This document shows positions 22,494 to 35,800 of a stretch of 64,000 bases of DNA, piece by piece; position 1 is the stretch's first letter; each line of letters begins with the position of its first letter. Source of the DNA: Hydractinia symbiolongicarpus (lineage: Eukaryota; Cnidaria; Hydrozoa; Anthoathecata; Hydractiniidae). The stretch spans positions 26,787,001-26,851,000 of the forward strand of contig NC_079885.1 in NCBI RefSeq assembly GCF_029227915.1. Direction: 5' to 3'. The position numbers and the translations under genes were made by a program. The notes beneath the pieces are model-generated. The model did no database searches. It worked only from the letters and a program-made list of their open reading frames with translations, and had not been told where the DNA came from.

Positions 22494-25400
22494 TATACGG
22501 GTATTATAATATAGACGTTTATAATATATAAAACTCCACATTTCCTATAATGCCGAGCAGAGTAAGATTAACAATATTCTTCTTAACAGCTTCTAAAGCA
22601 TAAAGTGCTACAAGTTAAAATTTGGTGGTCATTATTATTTTTAGCTATCTTCATGATAGTCACAAAGTCTTTGGTATGACGTCACGTTTGTTGTCATGGT
22701 GACTCCTCGAAAAAAAAAACAGATAAAAATCTTTTATCTTTTAAATCATATTTTAGTTTTTGCTTCTGTCAAGTAATTTCACACATCCAAAACTTCTTCA
22801 ACTATTTTTTTCCTTATTCCAAAGTTTATGCTTCACCCTTCTTTATAAACTTTTTTGGATAGAAATTTTATTATCCCAATTATCCTCCAATGTGCTAACA
22901 AAATTATTACACTTATGTCGTTTAACTTTATATTGGTTTGTCTTTTTCTGTCACCATTACTTATTCTTTGGATGGTGAATATAATATTTTTTAAGGCATA
23001 CAATTTTACTTTCAGTGGTAACTAACATTTACCGCCATTAACTCGTCTTTCTTGTAATTCAGAGTCGAAATTCAAAACATTATTTAGCAGTCTACGAAAA
23101 TGAAGATTATATAACCACTCAGGATAATGACTCTCTTTTATTTAGTGTTGTCATTTTTCTTTAAAATTATGTGAGTAAAACAACTTTGTTCTCCTCCCCA
23201 CACCAACCTGACGTCATTGGGTACGGGGTTGATCGAGTTTCGGCTTATAAAGTTCCACTAGAGAAACTGCATATTAGCATTAACCTCGTTCCCAATCGAA
23301 ATCGAAAGTAGAAAAGAAAAGTCCCGAAAACGAGGCCGCATCTGTATTCCTCATCAAAAGTTCAACATAAGAGATGACCAATGATAAGGTTTCATAAGCA
23401 GACTAATTAACGCAAACTTAATTAATATGGTATTATAATGTGTATGTCTCAAATTATATTTTTAAACTCTGTGGATGCACATTTAAACTTCCGCCTGACA
23501 AGCGGTTTGTATAAAAGTAGGACGCAATGGCGGCTAGAAGAAGCAAGAAACAGGAAAAAAACAAGGTGTTTTTGACAAGTCCAATTTATTTGCACAAATT
23601 ATCTGGGGCTTTCGCACACAAAAAAAAGATTTTTCTTCTAAATGTAGCCATTCTCGACCCCCGACCGCTTTGAAATTGACCTCAAGTTTTATCTCAAAGA
23701 GCTCTGGGAACGAAAATGAAATTAATGAAAATACATGCCTAAATAAAAAATTATGCAGAGCGAGGTGTGGAATACTCATCTTGTTGGGACAAGGAAAAAC
23801 CCGCCACCATTAAGCTTTATAATAAACAAGCTATCTCTTGTCTTGTTCTGATTATTGTCATCCACGCTTGTTATACAAACAGCTCCATTTTAAGCGTACT
23901 AATTATTGTTTTTTTACTAGTTCCGTTTCAGTGAATCGAGAATATACTGACAAATTAAACCTGATACCTTCAACTATAACAATTAATCTTTTTAGTACCA
24001 GTTAGGTGTTCGTATCGAATGCAGTACTTTTTTATTAGCACGCTTCCTAGTATATACAATGACGAGGAGTCATTATACAACCTAATGTTACAAATGTATC
24101 TCGTGACTTAACATCAACTTGCTTCTTGCTTTTCCCCGCTGAATTTGGTCACATATCCCTACATTACACTTTCGGGTTAGAAAGTTAAATTTATTTCGAG
24201 ACATTTACCCATCTATTTGAATTTATAGCGGACGTGAATGTACACAATAGCAAATTAAGATTGGGAAGTGTACTAGTCGTAATCTTTCTCCATGCGATCT
24301 AGCACTGCTTGATTGAAAATAGTTCAGCCTTTAGCATGCAGGGTATCATATGGCTATTTATTCCATACATGATGCTTGAAGCAGTTGGCCATATGTGTGA
24401 TGTCATTCACAAACAAAGAAGAAAAACCATGATTGAACTTTCTGGCGTTTCGAAACAGGACGAATTACTGTTCCTCAATTGCTTAATCCTTATTCGTTAT
24501 TTACAGCTTTTTGTGTTTATCTACAGCAAAGTAATTATAATGCACTTCCTTATATGCACTATTGAACATTCAATCTTGCTCTAAGAGCTTTTTTTTCGCT
24601 TTCTGATATGTGACTAGCAGTAAAAGAAGCCCTTGCCCAAAAAGTTGCTATATCAGTTTAGATACACGTTAATTAACGTCGATAACTTGTTTTCAAGTTA
24701 TCTTAATTATATGTTTGTGTCAAATTAACGAGCTTTTCTTACATACTAATACTCTATGTCTGTCTAGGCAAATTAGATTGTTTTTTTCCTCAAGAAATAA
24801 CCGCACTTAAAATGTCTCCTTTGCTAGTTTACCATTATTACCGTAATAAAAGAAAATAAACTTGTGGTTTTTGCGATTTTAAACCATATTCACCAAGTTC
24901 CACAATATTACAGCAGTTTTCAGAGTATTGTACAGTTTATAAAGTAAATAAATAAGCAAAATAAACGCCGCAAATATAGGCGGGAAACTATTAAGTCGCA
25001 AAAAATAAATGAAATTCTAAAAGACGATTAATACACTATAATATACTTCATTTGGAGTTTGTAAACATTGAATAAATTTAGGGCTCATATTCGCAAAAAT
25101 AAGCGTAGCAAATTTTTGTCTTTTGGCTCAAAATAATGTGATGCTTCTCCTTGTTTAACATTTTCATTTTTAAATGTGATGGATGCAAATAACATTTTTC
25201 TCTTAAACATCAACTGCTTGACGTCATTGGGAAAGAAGCTAATCTAGTGTCTGTTTAAAATGTTCCGCTTAGAAAACTGCATATTAGCATTTCCTTGCCA
25301 AGATTTATCTTTTTTTTATCTTGTTGTGCGACATCAACAAAAGAAAAAATAATACCTAAGAAACAACGCTGTTTCTGAACATTTTATCCAAAGCTACATA

Positions 25401-26491
25401 TAAAAAAGATTAGTGGTAAAGTTTTATCTGCATTTAAAACGGTTTAACAAACAGACTAATTAATGAAAATTCTAATTAGTGTTATACGTTTGTTTAGGAG
25501 TTATTAGAATAAACCAAGTGTTATAGTACAAGCACATATAACAAGCATTTATATACTATAATCCTTTTGTTTAAAATAATTTTTTTTTATTTGGGATGTT
25601 TGCATGAAGACCAAGCGCGATGACGGGTGGTACACACAAAAAACGCAATGAAAAACAAGGACAATATAGTTACACAAATTTTCAGTGGCTTCCGCACAAC
25701 AGGACAGGACGATTTCTCTAATATTAAGGAACACAACCTGCCTAAACTAAAAATTATACAAAGCAAATAGGAGACTTTGTTCACTAAAGCGGGATACGCG
25801 TCTTGTGGGGCGAGGAAGAAATTTCCCCGGTAAAGTTTCATATTACAAGTAATTAAAATGCACTTCCTTATACGCACCGTCCCTACTGGATTTAAACTTC
25901 ACCGTTTAGCGCAAAAACTACACTCTCAGGCTTCCTTTTTGCTTTCTGATATGTAGCTATCAGAAAAAGAATTCTTTGCAACGAGGTTAGTCGATTTTGT
26001 TACGTTACTGCCTGATTTTAATTGCCTCGGTTAGAAATTGAAATTAAGTAACTCTAAAATTAAAATAAATTTGGTATAAATATGATGAAAAATAGTTCTA
26101 ATCTAACACTATAAAATAATTTTCTTTTAAGATGAGATACAGCTTTGCAAAAGTTCCTAATTCCGGCTAAGGGCACTAAATGCCACAAAAACGAATTTGT
26201 CAGAGATATTAGCAGCAGACGCAAAAAGTTATGGCATAGGAGAAGGAGCGGAAGGGTTTGGGTTAAATTTCTTTAGGTTTTCAATAACAGTGGTTAAAAG
26301 TTAAGTTTATTTTGCGGAATTTGCGGAATTTGTTGTAAAATCATGGTTTCCCAAAACATACGTCATTCGCAATAATTTCCGCGCGTAACATTTCTCCCGG
26401 AAGTTAAAATAACAAGGTCAAAACAGCAAAATTTAGGGGTTTAGACAAATTTTTCGCGAGTACAGAGTGTTAACAAAATTTCTGTGCTAAA

Positions 26492-26540
26492 TTTCGCATA
26501 AATAATTAGTACGAATAAGGTACTAATTATTTATGCGAAA
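26492..26540. repeat. perfect inverted repeat (21-bp arms, 7-nt loop)
   Basis: TTTCGCATAAATAATTAGTA plus C at 26492-26512 is matched exactly by its inverse at 26520-26540, with GAATAAG between. Only 2 bp separate it from a second perfect hairpin. Confidence 0.95.
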
Positions 26541-26542
26541 TG

Positions 26543-26589
26543 ATAACTAGTCTTATCATTGTCAGGTTCTCAATGATAAGACTAGTTAT
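26543..26589. repeat. perfect inverted repeat (18-bp arms, 11-nt loop)
   Basis: ATAACTAGTCTTATCATT (26543-26560) and its exact inverse (26572-26589) flank GTCAGGTTCTC. With the preceding inverted repeat it forms a double hairpin or double cruciform. Confidence 0.95.
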
Positions 26590-27761
26590 TTGTCTTCTGT
26601 GAGTTTCTTGGTTTACAAAGGTGTTTAGTTAAATAGCATTATTACATATTCTTAATCTTGTAACAATTAAATTTATTGAATTTAGTACTGTACTAACACT
26701 TTACTATTGTATATTGTTTACGAAAAATATCTATATCTATCTATATCTACGAAATAATTTAAACAAAACATGAGATCTCATTCACAAATAAAGTTGACAA
26801 AAATACGATCACATTTCCTTGCATTTCGACACAGGAAAAAAATTCCTAGTTGCTTTATTTTTAAATTCTCTGTATCATCCACTATTTACAAGTTTTTGTG
26901 TGTTTATTTATCTGCAACAAAATAATTATAATGCACTTCCTTATGCGTATCGTCTTTATTGAGTTTATGCTTATCCGTGTTGTTCATTAACGCGAAGAAA
27001 AGACATATTGTCAACTTTCATTTTTGTTCCCAGGGTTTCCTTTTTGCTTTCTCATAAGTGGATATGAGAAAAAAAAGGCCGAGGTTGAGATCGGTTAATT
27101 ATATTATATTGCTGTCTGATTTTTAATTGCTTAGATTAGAAATTAAAATAAAGTAAATTTAAAATCATTGGATTGAAAATTGATACAAAATGGTTGTGAT
27201 TTTAACAGAAACAAAATTGTTGAAAAAAAGATATGTTTACGTTCAACATGTTCTCACAAACGTTGATTGGTTTTCATTGCTCTTTGCAAAGACTTCCGCA
27301 ATTGATAAAAGAGTACAAAAAGTGATGTTAATAAAGAAACTAGCAGAGATGTAATGTAAGATGAGATACAGCGTTGTAATTGACGGAAGAGTTCAAATTG
27401 ACACTTAAGGCACTAAATGCCATAAAAATTAATTTTTCCCAGCCTGTAGAGATATTATGAGTCTGGCAAGAAATCACGGCACCCTTTACGCACCTTCATG
27501 TTATCGAAATAAAACAAATTGTCAGCACAAATTATTTTAATTTGTTTAATCGTCTATGATAGTTCACTCTGTCAGTTTAGATGCCTATGTATTAACGTCA
27601 ATAACTTGTTTCCGAGTCATCTCAATTACGTACTAATTTTATAATAATTTTTACGTGTATTGTGCTTTCTCGCGGAAGTTAAGATGATGAGGACAAAACG
27701 GCAAAAATTAAGAGTTTAGACAAATATTGTTGCGTTTGTTATGTTTCTTGAAAGAAAAGTA

Positions 27762-28246
27762 CAGTCTGCGTTTGATAAGTGGAACCTCGCATGAGTGAAA
27801 CTATCACTAAATGGAACCTATTTTCTCGGTCCTTTCGTTTTCCTTTATTGAATGCCTGCATTTTAAGTCAGATAAGTGGAACCCTCGATAAGTGTTTCAA
27901 AAATGTTTACAGAACGTTCGAAATATCTTTGCGCGTTCGAGTTTTCATAAAAAAGATTCGAACTTTACGAACAAAAAAAATGCAAACTTACATTGTTTAC
28001 CATATTATAAAAATGGCAGCGGTGCAGACAGCCAAGCAAAGACTTGTTACAGTAAGTTCTGTAGATATATACAAGGCATTAAAAGAAATCGAAGGAGGTT
28101 AAACCTGTAAAGCAAATGCAAGGAAGTATGGTGTTGGGAAAAATACAAATTCGCACTGGTTAGAAAAGAAAACCGACTTTTTTATAGCTGTCAAAATACA
28201 TAATGAAAATTTCGGTGATGAAGAAATTGAGGCAATCTATAATTAA
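27762..28246 (+). pseudogene. Tigger/pogo transposase N-terminal fossil
   Basis: After a CAGTCTGCGTTTGATAAGTG terminus preceded by TA (27760-27761), a frame from 28013 encodes a CENP-B-type helix-turn-helix start (VDIYKALKEIE, then ANARKYGVGKNT and HWLEKKTDFF). An in-frame TAA at 28100-28102, where the family usually has a hydrophobic codon, splits it, and the frame ends at 28246. The catalytic domain is missing and I cannot place the right terminus. The piece sits inside the duplicated non-coding block, so it inserted into one copy of it. Confidence 0.6.
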
Positions 28247-29796
28247 AGATTTTTTTTGTCAAGTTTAGAAATGGAAACAGAAGAAAGATTTGAATGTGTT
28301 TATTCAGACCTACTTTTTTTTTTTTACTTTTTCCACTATGCTTCCTTCTTTCGTTTTACAAATCGACCCGTAAGTGACCCAATTTCTCGAAAATCGGAAA
28401 AAAAAGTTTTTTTTGCTTTATTATTTAATCTTCTGTATCATCCACTATTTACAAGTTTTTGTGGGTTTATTTATCTGCAACAAAATAATTATAATACACT
28501 TCCTTATGCGTATCATTTCTATTGATTTTAAGCTTGTCCGTGTTTCTCAACAGATAGCGCGGAATTGACAACTTTCATTCTTATTCTCAGAATAGGCGGT
28601 TGGAATTTTATCACATTACTGCCTAATTTTTAATTATCTCGATTAAAAATAAAAATAAAAATAAAAATAAAGTAGAAAACACAGTGGATTTAAAAGTAAA
28701 TTGATTGAAAATTGATACAAAACGGTTCCAATCTTAACAGGAACAAAATTATTGCAGAAAAACTCTAGGTTGTAAAAAGTTATGTTTGCGTTTAATATGA
28801 TTTTGGAAATTTTGATTGCTTTTATAAATTTATAAACCTTTACACACTTTGAGTTCTGAATAAAATAATTATCAATAATAATGAATACTATAATACATAT
28901 ACATATATAATGAGATCTTTCCTTTAAAAAGATAAGGCATTGTAATTGACAGAAGAAACTAATTTACTCTTAAGTCAGAAAGTATTTCTTACAAGTATTT
29001 CTAACCTCTTACTTAAAGATATTAGCAAATTTGGTAAAAAGTTGTGGTATATTATACACTCTTATCTTGGAAGTGGAAAACTAAATATTCAGCACTTTCC
29101 AAGCAAATTATTTTACCGCCTGTGATAATTCTTAAACAGTTTCTCTGTCAGTTTTGATACGTATTTATTAACGTCAATAACTTATTGCTAAGTCATCTTA
29201 ATTACATGTTTGTGTCAAAAAGAGGAAAATTTTACTGCGGTTGTTCGCCATCTTAAGCGGAAAATCTGCACAAAATTACTTTCCACAAAATTACATTTTA
29301 AGATTACAGGACAGTTTTCAGAGCAAATAGACAAGACACACTCGACAAAAAAAATAACTTTAACAATATTACCACTTATCTGTTCATTCATTACCATTTA
29401 AAAGCATAGATCATTATCATTTCATAACTCGCTTTTTCATGACATGATAATATCTATATTATTAAATAAAATTCTAAACGACGATCTATGCACTATAATA
29501 TATTTCATTTGATGTTCCATGTTTTGTGGTATATTTAAAGTTCTTGAAAAAAACACTTTTTTTCTGGTATCATCTTCCTTAAAAACATTTAAAGAAAAAA
29601 AATAGAGATTACTAATTTTTAAATCGCAAATTTGTTCGTCAAAAAATATATTTTAGGGCTCTTGCAAAAATAAGCTTAGCAAAAGTTTTTTGTAAACTTT
29701 TTTCTTCTTCCGGCTCATAACGGCGTGAGGAAAGGATAAGAAGTTGGAAAGAAAGGCAACTTGCTATCTCATTTCCAACGATATGAAGTCCATTAC
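28247..29796. other. gene-free continuation of the duplicated block
   Basis: The block resumes near 28400 with TCATCCACTATTTACAAG, also found near 26875, and continues to about 29520. There is an (AAAAT)n tract near 28645. No gene seen. Confidence 0.45.
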
Positions 29797-30104
29797 CAGG
29801 GGCGGATCCAGACTTTTTCAAGACTTAGTCAAGACTGAGTCTTGAATTTAGCAGCTGGGGGCTAAATTTTAAGCTTTGCGGGTACAAAAATCGCCGAAAA
29901 ATTGTCTTCCGATTTATCTAGTTATTAATAAAATTGACCAAAAGAAACGCTAAGCTATAACAAAATCTCCTAAGAACATCTTTTATAAGAATCAAATCTC
30001 CGTCTTACACGTCTTATTTTAAATAGATAAAACCACTAAAATTAACAGGGATTAACTACAATAAAGTGAGACAATTGTGAATATATTTCATTATTTATAA
30101 ACTC

Positions 30105-30139
30105 CTGCTGTTTCTGCCAATATCAGGCTTCATCAGCAT
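30105..30139 (-). ncRNA. hammerhead-like core (weak)
   Basis: On the minus strand, CTGATGA is followed by AGCCTGATATTGGC, which can fold (GCC/GGC), then A and GAAACAGC. It resembles the core at 1601-1625 but has an extra A before GAAAC. No cleavage site or stem I could be assigned. It lies inside the 29797-32456 transposon. Confidence 0.25.
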
Positions 30140-30411
30140 GACTAGGTGAATCAAATGATCACACCAGCCATGGACAGCAAAATAAAACACAATAATAACA
30201 AAAACAATAAGAATATGGAAAGATCAGGATAATGAAAATGAAATATACATACTTGTGATATGATACAAACACACCTCAACCCATGTATTTGTTCAGATAT
30301 ATTTGTTTATTTATAGGGCTAAACTCAAGTTTCGTTTGAACTTTAAAAGAAGAATTAAGAAGGGCTTTTTACTGCTTTTTGCATGCTGAAATAGGAAAAT
30401 GCAACTTTCAG

Positions 30412-31944
30412 TTAAGAAAGTTGCAACCTGGAAAAAGGGGAACGTAATGATTTGGCTTGAAGTCTACACCAGACTACACCTACAACAATATCTTCATAAC
30501 AAAATAAAATTTTTAACTGATCTTCATCAGGTAAAATAGATGGGTGTGGCGATATACACTGTGTAAAGAAAGTTGTAACAAACTGTAACAAACCGAATTG
30601 TGGGTAAAATGTGTTAATTTTTCTCTTTATTACTGTTGACAAGGCAAGTATTGATAGAAAAGGAAACCATGTCTTGGGGCTACAGTTGTTGATTGCTTCT
30701 GCTTTAACTGCCTCCTCAGGAGAAAGAGTCATATCACAAACAATATGGGAAAGGGAAAATCTGAATAAACTTTTCTCAGATATAAAAATATTTGCCTTTT
30801 GGTTTTTAAAAGCAAATTGAAAACAAGTATGATTGGAATAAAAGGAAGGATGCAAGAAAAGTTCTATGGATGTCAAGATTCTCAAAACATCAACAAGAGA
30901 ATTATCACCTATACCTATACCAACGATGCTGAGCTGTATAGACAGTCTCCTGATGGATTGGATCTAAAAATAATATATTTTACCATGACCTTTTACTCAA
31001 CAAACTTTGTTTCTTAATAGTCATTCGAAGAGTTGTTTATTTTCATCACCAACCTTACTTATCCAGATGTCAAGTTCTTGCTTCTAATAACAACACAAAT
31101 ATTAATTGAGAAAGAATTCCTCCGCAATGCTGAAAATTCTGTTCAAAGCTCATATTACAAAAACAATACACCTTTATGATAATTCAATTGTACATGCGTT
31201 CCTACGGCTCTCCATTGTTTTACAATATCGGAAAAAAGGAGGTAAAACTCGTGTTTTTATGAGAGTTTGTTAGAGACGAAAGCGTGTTTTCTCCAGCTTT
31301 TTAACTTCCGTCGTATCAATTTCTTTAAAATTTTCAGGAAACGTTAATAATAATAAGATACAACTTATGTGTACTTTTCATTAAAAACAAAACGTGGCAA
31401 GAAAAGTTATCACGAAAAAACGTGTTTTCTCCTTAATAAACTCTTATAAAAGTGTAATATTTACCTCTTCTGATTGCAAAATAAGCTACGATGGAGTGTT
31501 ATTTTTTCCGAATTATCGTAAAGGTGTATTAGCCCTAGCTATTAGCTAATTAAATCTTTTTGTATTTGGTTTTAATAGTCTGTTGTATAAAGCTCTCCCC
31601 AACTAGCTTTTCGTAGCAGATATACTGAAAACCTTTAAATAAATGCAAGGTGTGTTGGAGAGTAAAAAACATACTTCTCACCTTAAAGCAATAATTCCTT
31701 TATCTTCACACCTCGCCTCAGATGGAAGGTATATATCTGGACCTAAATTCCGATGAAGACTTTTACCAACCAAGGGATAAATATCCCCAGACAACAAAAA
31801 TGCTCGAGAATAAACACTTTCTAAAAGTTCTTTTTGCATTTTACGAACAGATTCAAAATTATCACACTTTAAATCAGTAAGCACCCGCGCCAACATATCT
31901 GCTGCGGCCATAATCAATAATAGTACGGAAAGAATCCAAGTCAA
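30412..31944 (-). pseudogene. transposon-encoded gene remains (OTU/vertnin-like block)
   Basis: Two minus-strand pieces look like parts of one spliced gene. The first (31944-31690) contains SGDIYPLVGKSLHRNLGPDI and ends at ALR before a GTGAGAAG donor-like site. The second (within 30885-30412) contains SPEEAVKAEAI, ILALSTVIKRKINTFYPQFG and a later LKILFCYED. The pattern of a short alpha region, 'ALSxVIxRxIxxxYP' and a following hydrophobic strand resembles the OTU/vertnin-like segments of transposon proteins in invertebrates. This is recognition of a pattern, not a verified match. The acceptor is not obvious and a full product is unlikely. Confidence 0.35.
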
Positions 31945-32883
31945 AAGGCGTGAGTCTTTGACTAATCCTGACGGATGGGGGAGTTAAAACTATAGCCTAA
32001 CAGGTTATCAGTAACCACGCAGTACGGAACCTAAATTTCCTTTGGCGGCTGCGGGCCACATATTGTTGGACTACGCATAGAGTGTGAAAATTACGTCACG
32101 ATTTTGACGTCACAGGCCCCTTAGGTGAGATGGGGAGGGTTGCGGGCCATAGCTATTTGATTTTTGACTGACTGAGTGACTGATTAGTCAAAATGAATCA
32201 GTCAAAATCTGTAAGCTATAATTTGAAACCCTCTCAGTCTATATGGTAGCGACGTCACAACTTTGACGTCAACATCGCTATAGGCGAATTGGAGAGGGCT
32301 GTGAACCATGGCTTTTCGCCGTAAAAAAATTACAATTTTTAACGCCCTCCTCCGTTTGCAACGCCTGGATCGTCGACATCTTCGCTTGGCTAACATTTTT
32401 CGTCAAATTTACACTTAGTCACGCGACTTATCTGACTAACCCTGGATCCGCACCTGCATTACAAGAAAAAACGTCAACCAGTTTTGTTACCGCTCCACCA
32501 ATAGGATTTGTTTGTGTATCATGTATATGCATTTTGTTGTTTTTTCTTTTATTCTTGAAAACTTCACTATACTAGCCAGTGGACTCTTACTCAGAAACAA
32601 ACAAACAAAAAGATTTTTACTTTCAAGTTTCGGTATCGTGTAAAATCGTCACGAACTTATTTTGCATTCGAAAGTAATTACCATTTTTACAAACCTCATT
32701 AATCAGGGAAATATCTTCCTCTTTGCAAAACGAGGCTGGGCGCGTTACCAGTGAATAGAAAATTAACAGCAATTAAAATCATACTGCATATAAAGGGAGT
32801 GTATGGAACCAAAAATTCAATGTTTAAAATACTTTTTTATCGAACGCATGCAGCTACTTTAAGTCTGGATGATTAATGCAAGC

Positions 32884-35800
32884 ATGAAGCTGTTAGTTTT
32901 TTGTTTTCTTTCAACCGTTGTGACGTCATCACTGGCTCAGATTTCTGGTAAGATTTATGTAGAAAGTAGGATATATTTTTGCTACGTTTGTTATCTATAT
33001 ACTTAGGGCCGTAACGTTTTGACTATCATGGTTAATATAATGGAGGCTTAGGCAGGGGATGCGTTTTTAGATAATCTGGGGGGTTAAAACCTTTAAATCC
33101 TCTCTGGAGGGGCAGCCTCAGCCATAGTGGAGCTACAATGATAAATTAACTTTCTCTTTTCTAAGAATTAAACTGGGTCTCTACGGTCCTGATTTTTCAA
33201 ATGTATGAAGTTACGCGCTTTTTTTCTTAACAGTTGATGCTCCTGTTGGCACGGCTTTATGAGGTTTCAACTTTTCAGTCAATTTATAACGTAATGTTTT
33301 TCCAATTCCCCAAAATACTCAGATTGTACTAATTTATTTGCCTTTTTGTTTATTATAGACACGCTGAGCAACTGTCGACCAGTTCTGAAACGTACGAAGT
33401 GTACTGGCTTTAATTCCCGGCAGTCATTTCGAACCGTCGACGGAAGTTGTAATAACCTTAAAAACCCTACACAAGGAGCAGCGAACACGCCTTTGAAACG
33501 GCTTCTGGGTAAGTGTGGTCGCGATAAACGTTTTGCGAAAGATCAAAATAATCCACTATGAGCATTTGTCAACTTTGCTTGTTTAGGAAGACTTTACCGC
33601 CTGTTATCAGTGTTTTTCACTTAATAAAATTTTGATTTTTGCCGACTGCGAAACGAAACTTTTTTTAAAAAAAAAAGTAATAATAATAATAATAATTAGC
33701 AGATTAACCAATCAAATTAAAGTTTCAGTTTTGTTCTGTTTCGTTTCGTTTTGTTCTCGAGCGGAAATCCAATTTTGCAGACCACTGACGTAAATAGAAC
33801 AGGCAACCCGTGTTTAATGTTTAATTGAAAGAGGTCTGGGGACGGGAATGGCGTTAGTGTTAAATCTTTTTGGTTAAAGCTCGTTTTACTACATTTTCCG
33901 CATTCACAAAAAAACTCACGAGCTTTTTTGTTAGTGCGTGCTCATTCGGACAAAATCCCTAATTTTAGAAGGAAGTATTAACTCTCCTTCGTTTACTCTT
34001 TCTGGCACCTTCATAGATACGTAACCAATCTCGTTTCAACTCTAAGGGTGGTAATCTTTTGTAACCCAAACAGAATTTTTTTACTTACTTAGGCCAAATT
34101 TTACGCTTTTTATGAGAAGATTCCCGTTGGATCTGTCACAACTGAGTGTAGATTTATCTTAACAAAACATGGCTACATTCACACAATACAAAATATTACA
34201 CAACTTTTTATCAAGAAATTCTAACAATAGTACCATTTCGGGGGTTGTTTCAATTATATATAAATTTTCTTGCCTACGTAAATAAAAAGATGCGAGAGAA
34301 CAAAATTGATTGTCACAAACGATAGGTCAACATTGATTAACGTTTTGTCGAGATTTGCAAAAAAACCTATCAAAGTATTTATCCCATCAATTCAAGCAGT
34401 TTTTTAATCGCTTAGAATTAAAGCAGAGTGAATTAACTATTAAACAATGAGTTTTATAATAAATTAATGAGTTTCAGTTAACTACATTTCGAATATGACG
34501 ATATTCGATAATCTAAATGCAATAAATTAAAATATCAAAAACATGCATGTCTGTGCTTGTATTATTACATGAACGCATTTTAAACTTTGTTGCGTTAAAC
34601 ACTGACTTCTAGTCACTCTAGAATGTTCTCTCCCTACTGTTTCATCTTTTCACTTATTGTACTAATATTGTTCAAGAACTAAGCAAGGTGAAACAATTCC
34701 TCTTTATTCGATTCTACTAATTATGTGCTCGTAATAACGAAGGACAGAGCTATCTGTTATTTGAGTAAATATAGTTGTTTAAGCGTGTTTTCTAATTCAG
34801 GGTAACGCACAAATCGAGTTAATCATTTATAACACGTTTAGTTTCCAGTTCTATAACACAAGTGCATTTAGCTTGGCAAATTCTTGATGCGACAGAAGAT
34901 CAACTAAATTAAATAAGAAAACGTCTAGTATCATATATTTGTTTCAGGCGCAGATTATGTTGACTTATTAAATCTTGACACTCCACGGGGTTTCCCTGGA
35001 ACCAAACCAGTTGTGTCCACGCCCCATGAAGTTGCAGGCGCAGTGTTTTCCGCCCACATAGAAAACGTTCAAAGAGCAAGAGGATTATCATCCATGTTTA
35101 TGGCCTTTGGTCAGTTTGTTGACCATGACGTGGGATTGACATTGCACCCTAGCTGTGACGTTTCTGCCGGGTAAGTTAAATTTTACGTTCGTTCGTTCGT
35201 TCGTTCGTTCGTTCGTTCGTTCGTTCGTTCGTTCGTTCGTTCGTTCGTTCGTTCGTTCGTTCGTTCGTTCGTTCGTTCGTTCGTTCGTTCGTTCGTTCGT
35301 TCGTTCGTTCGTTCGTTCGTTCGTTCGTTCGTTCTTGCGTTCTTGCGTTCGTTCGTTCATTCTTTCGTTCGTTTGTTCGTTCGTTTGTTCGTTCGTTTGT
35401 TCGTTCGTTCGTTCGTTCGTTCGTTCGTTCGTTCGTTCAATTTTGAAAGCATGGCGAGATATTTCTTTAGATGTGGATCATCGTCGGCATTTGAGTATCC
35501 GTGCTTTCCTATTAAATTCACAAATAGTGGTTCATCCTGCACAGCTTTCGCTCGTTCTATTCCCGTTTGTCAAACAACAAAAAAAAGAACAGTTCGAGAA
35601 CAAATCAACGTTTTGTCTTCATATCTTGATGCTTCACAGGTTTACAGCAACGACAAAACAATTTTTAAATCTTTGAGAACATTGGATGGTAAGTTATTTT
35701 TTATTTTTAAATTTATTCTAATAATAGCATTTCGTGATTTTTCAAAGTCACATGAACCGCTTTGGTCCAGTTCTACGGGTGAAATCTCCATTTTCAAAAC

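Larger units (their letters stand above)
29797..32456 (-). mobile_element. DNA transposon with 15-bp TIRs and 6-bp target duplication
   Basis: Left end CAGGGGCGGATCCAG (29797-29811) and right end CTGGATCCGCACCTG (32442-32456) are inverted repeats with one mismatch. CATTAC flanks both sides (29791-29796 and 32457-32462). CAG-starting termini of this kind are common in hAT-like elements, but a 6-bp rather than 8-bp duplication makes the superfamily uncertain. The interior carries minus-strand coding remains (31678-31944 and 30412-30885) and subterminal TGACGTCA-type motifs near 32250. No transposase core was found, so this is a non-autonomous or decayed copy. Confidence 0.8.

Noticed and set aside
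30480-30530. Another hammerhead-like CTGATGA on the minus strand
   Set aside because: CCTGATGAAGATCAG is not followed by a paired stem and GAAAC.
35088-35676. Open frames of VRSF and ERTN repeats
   Set aside because: They come from the TTCG microsatellite in a peroxidase intron; only the downstream exon 35471-35688 is real.
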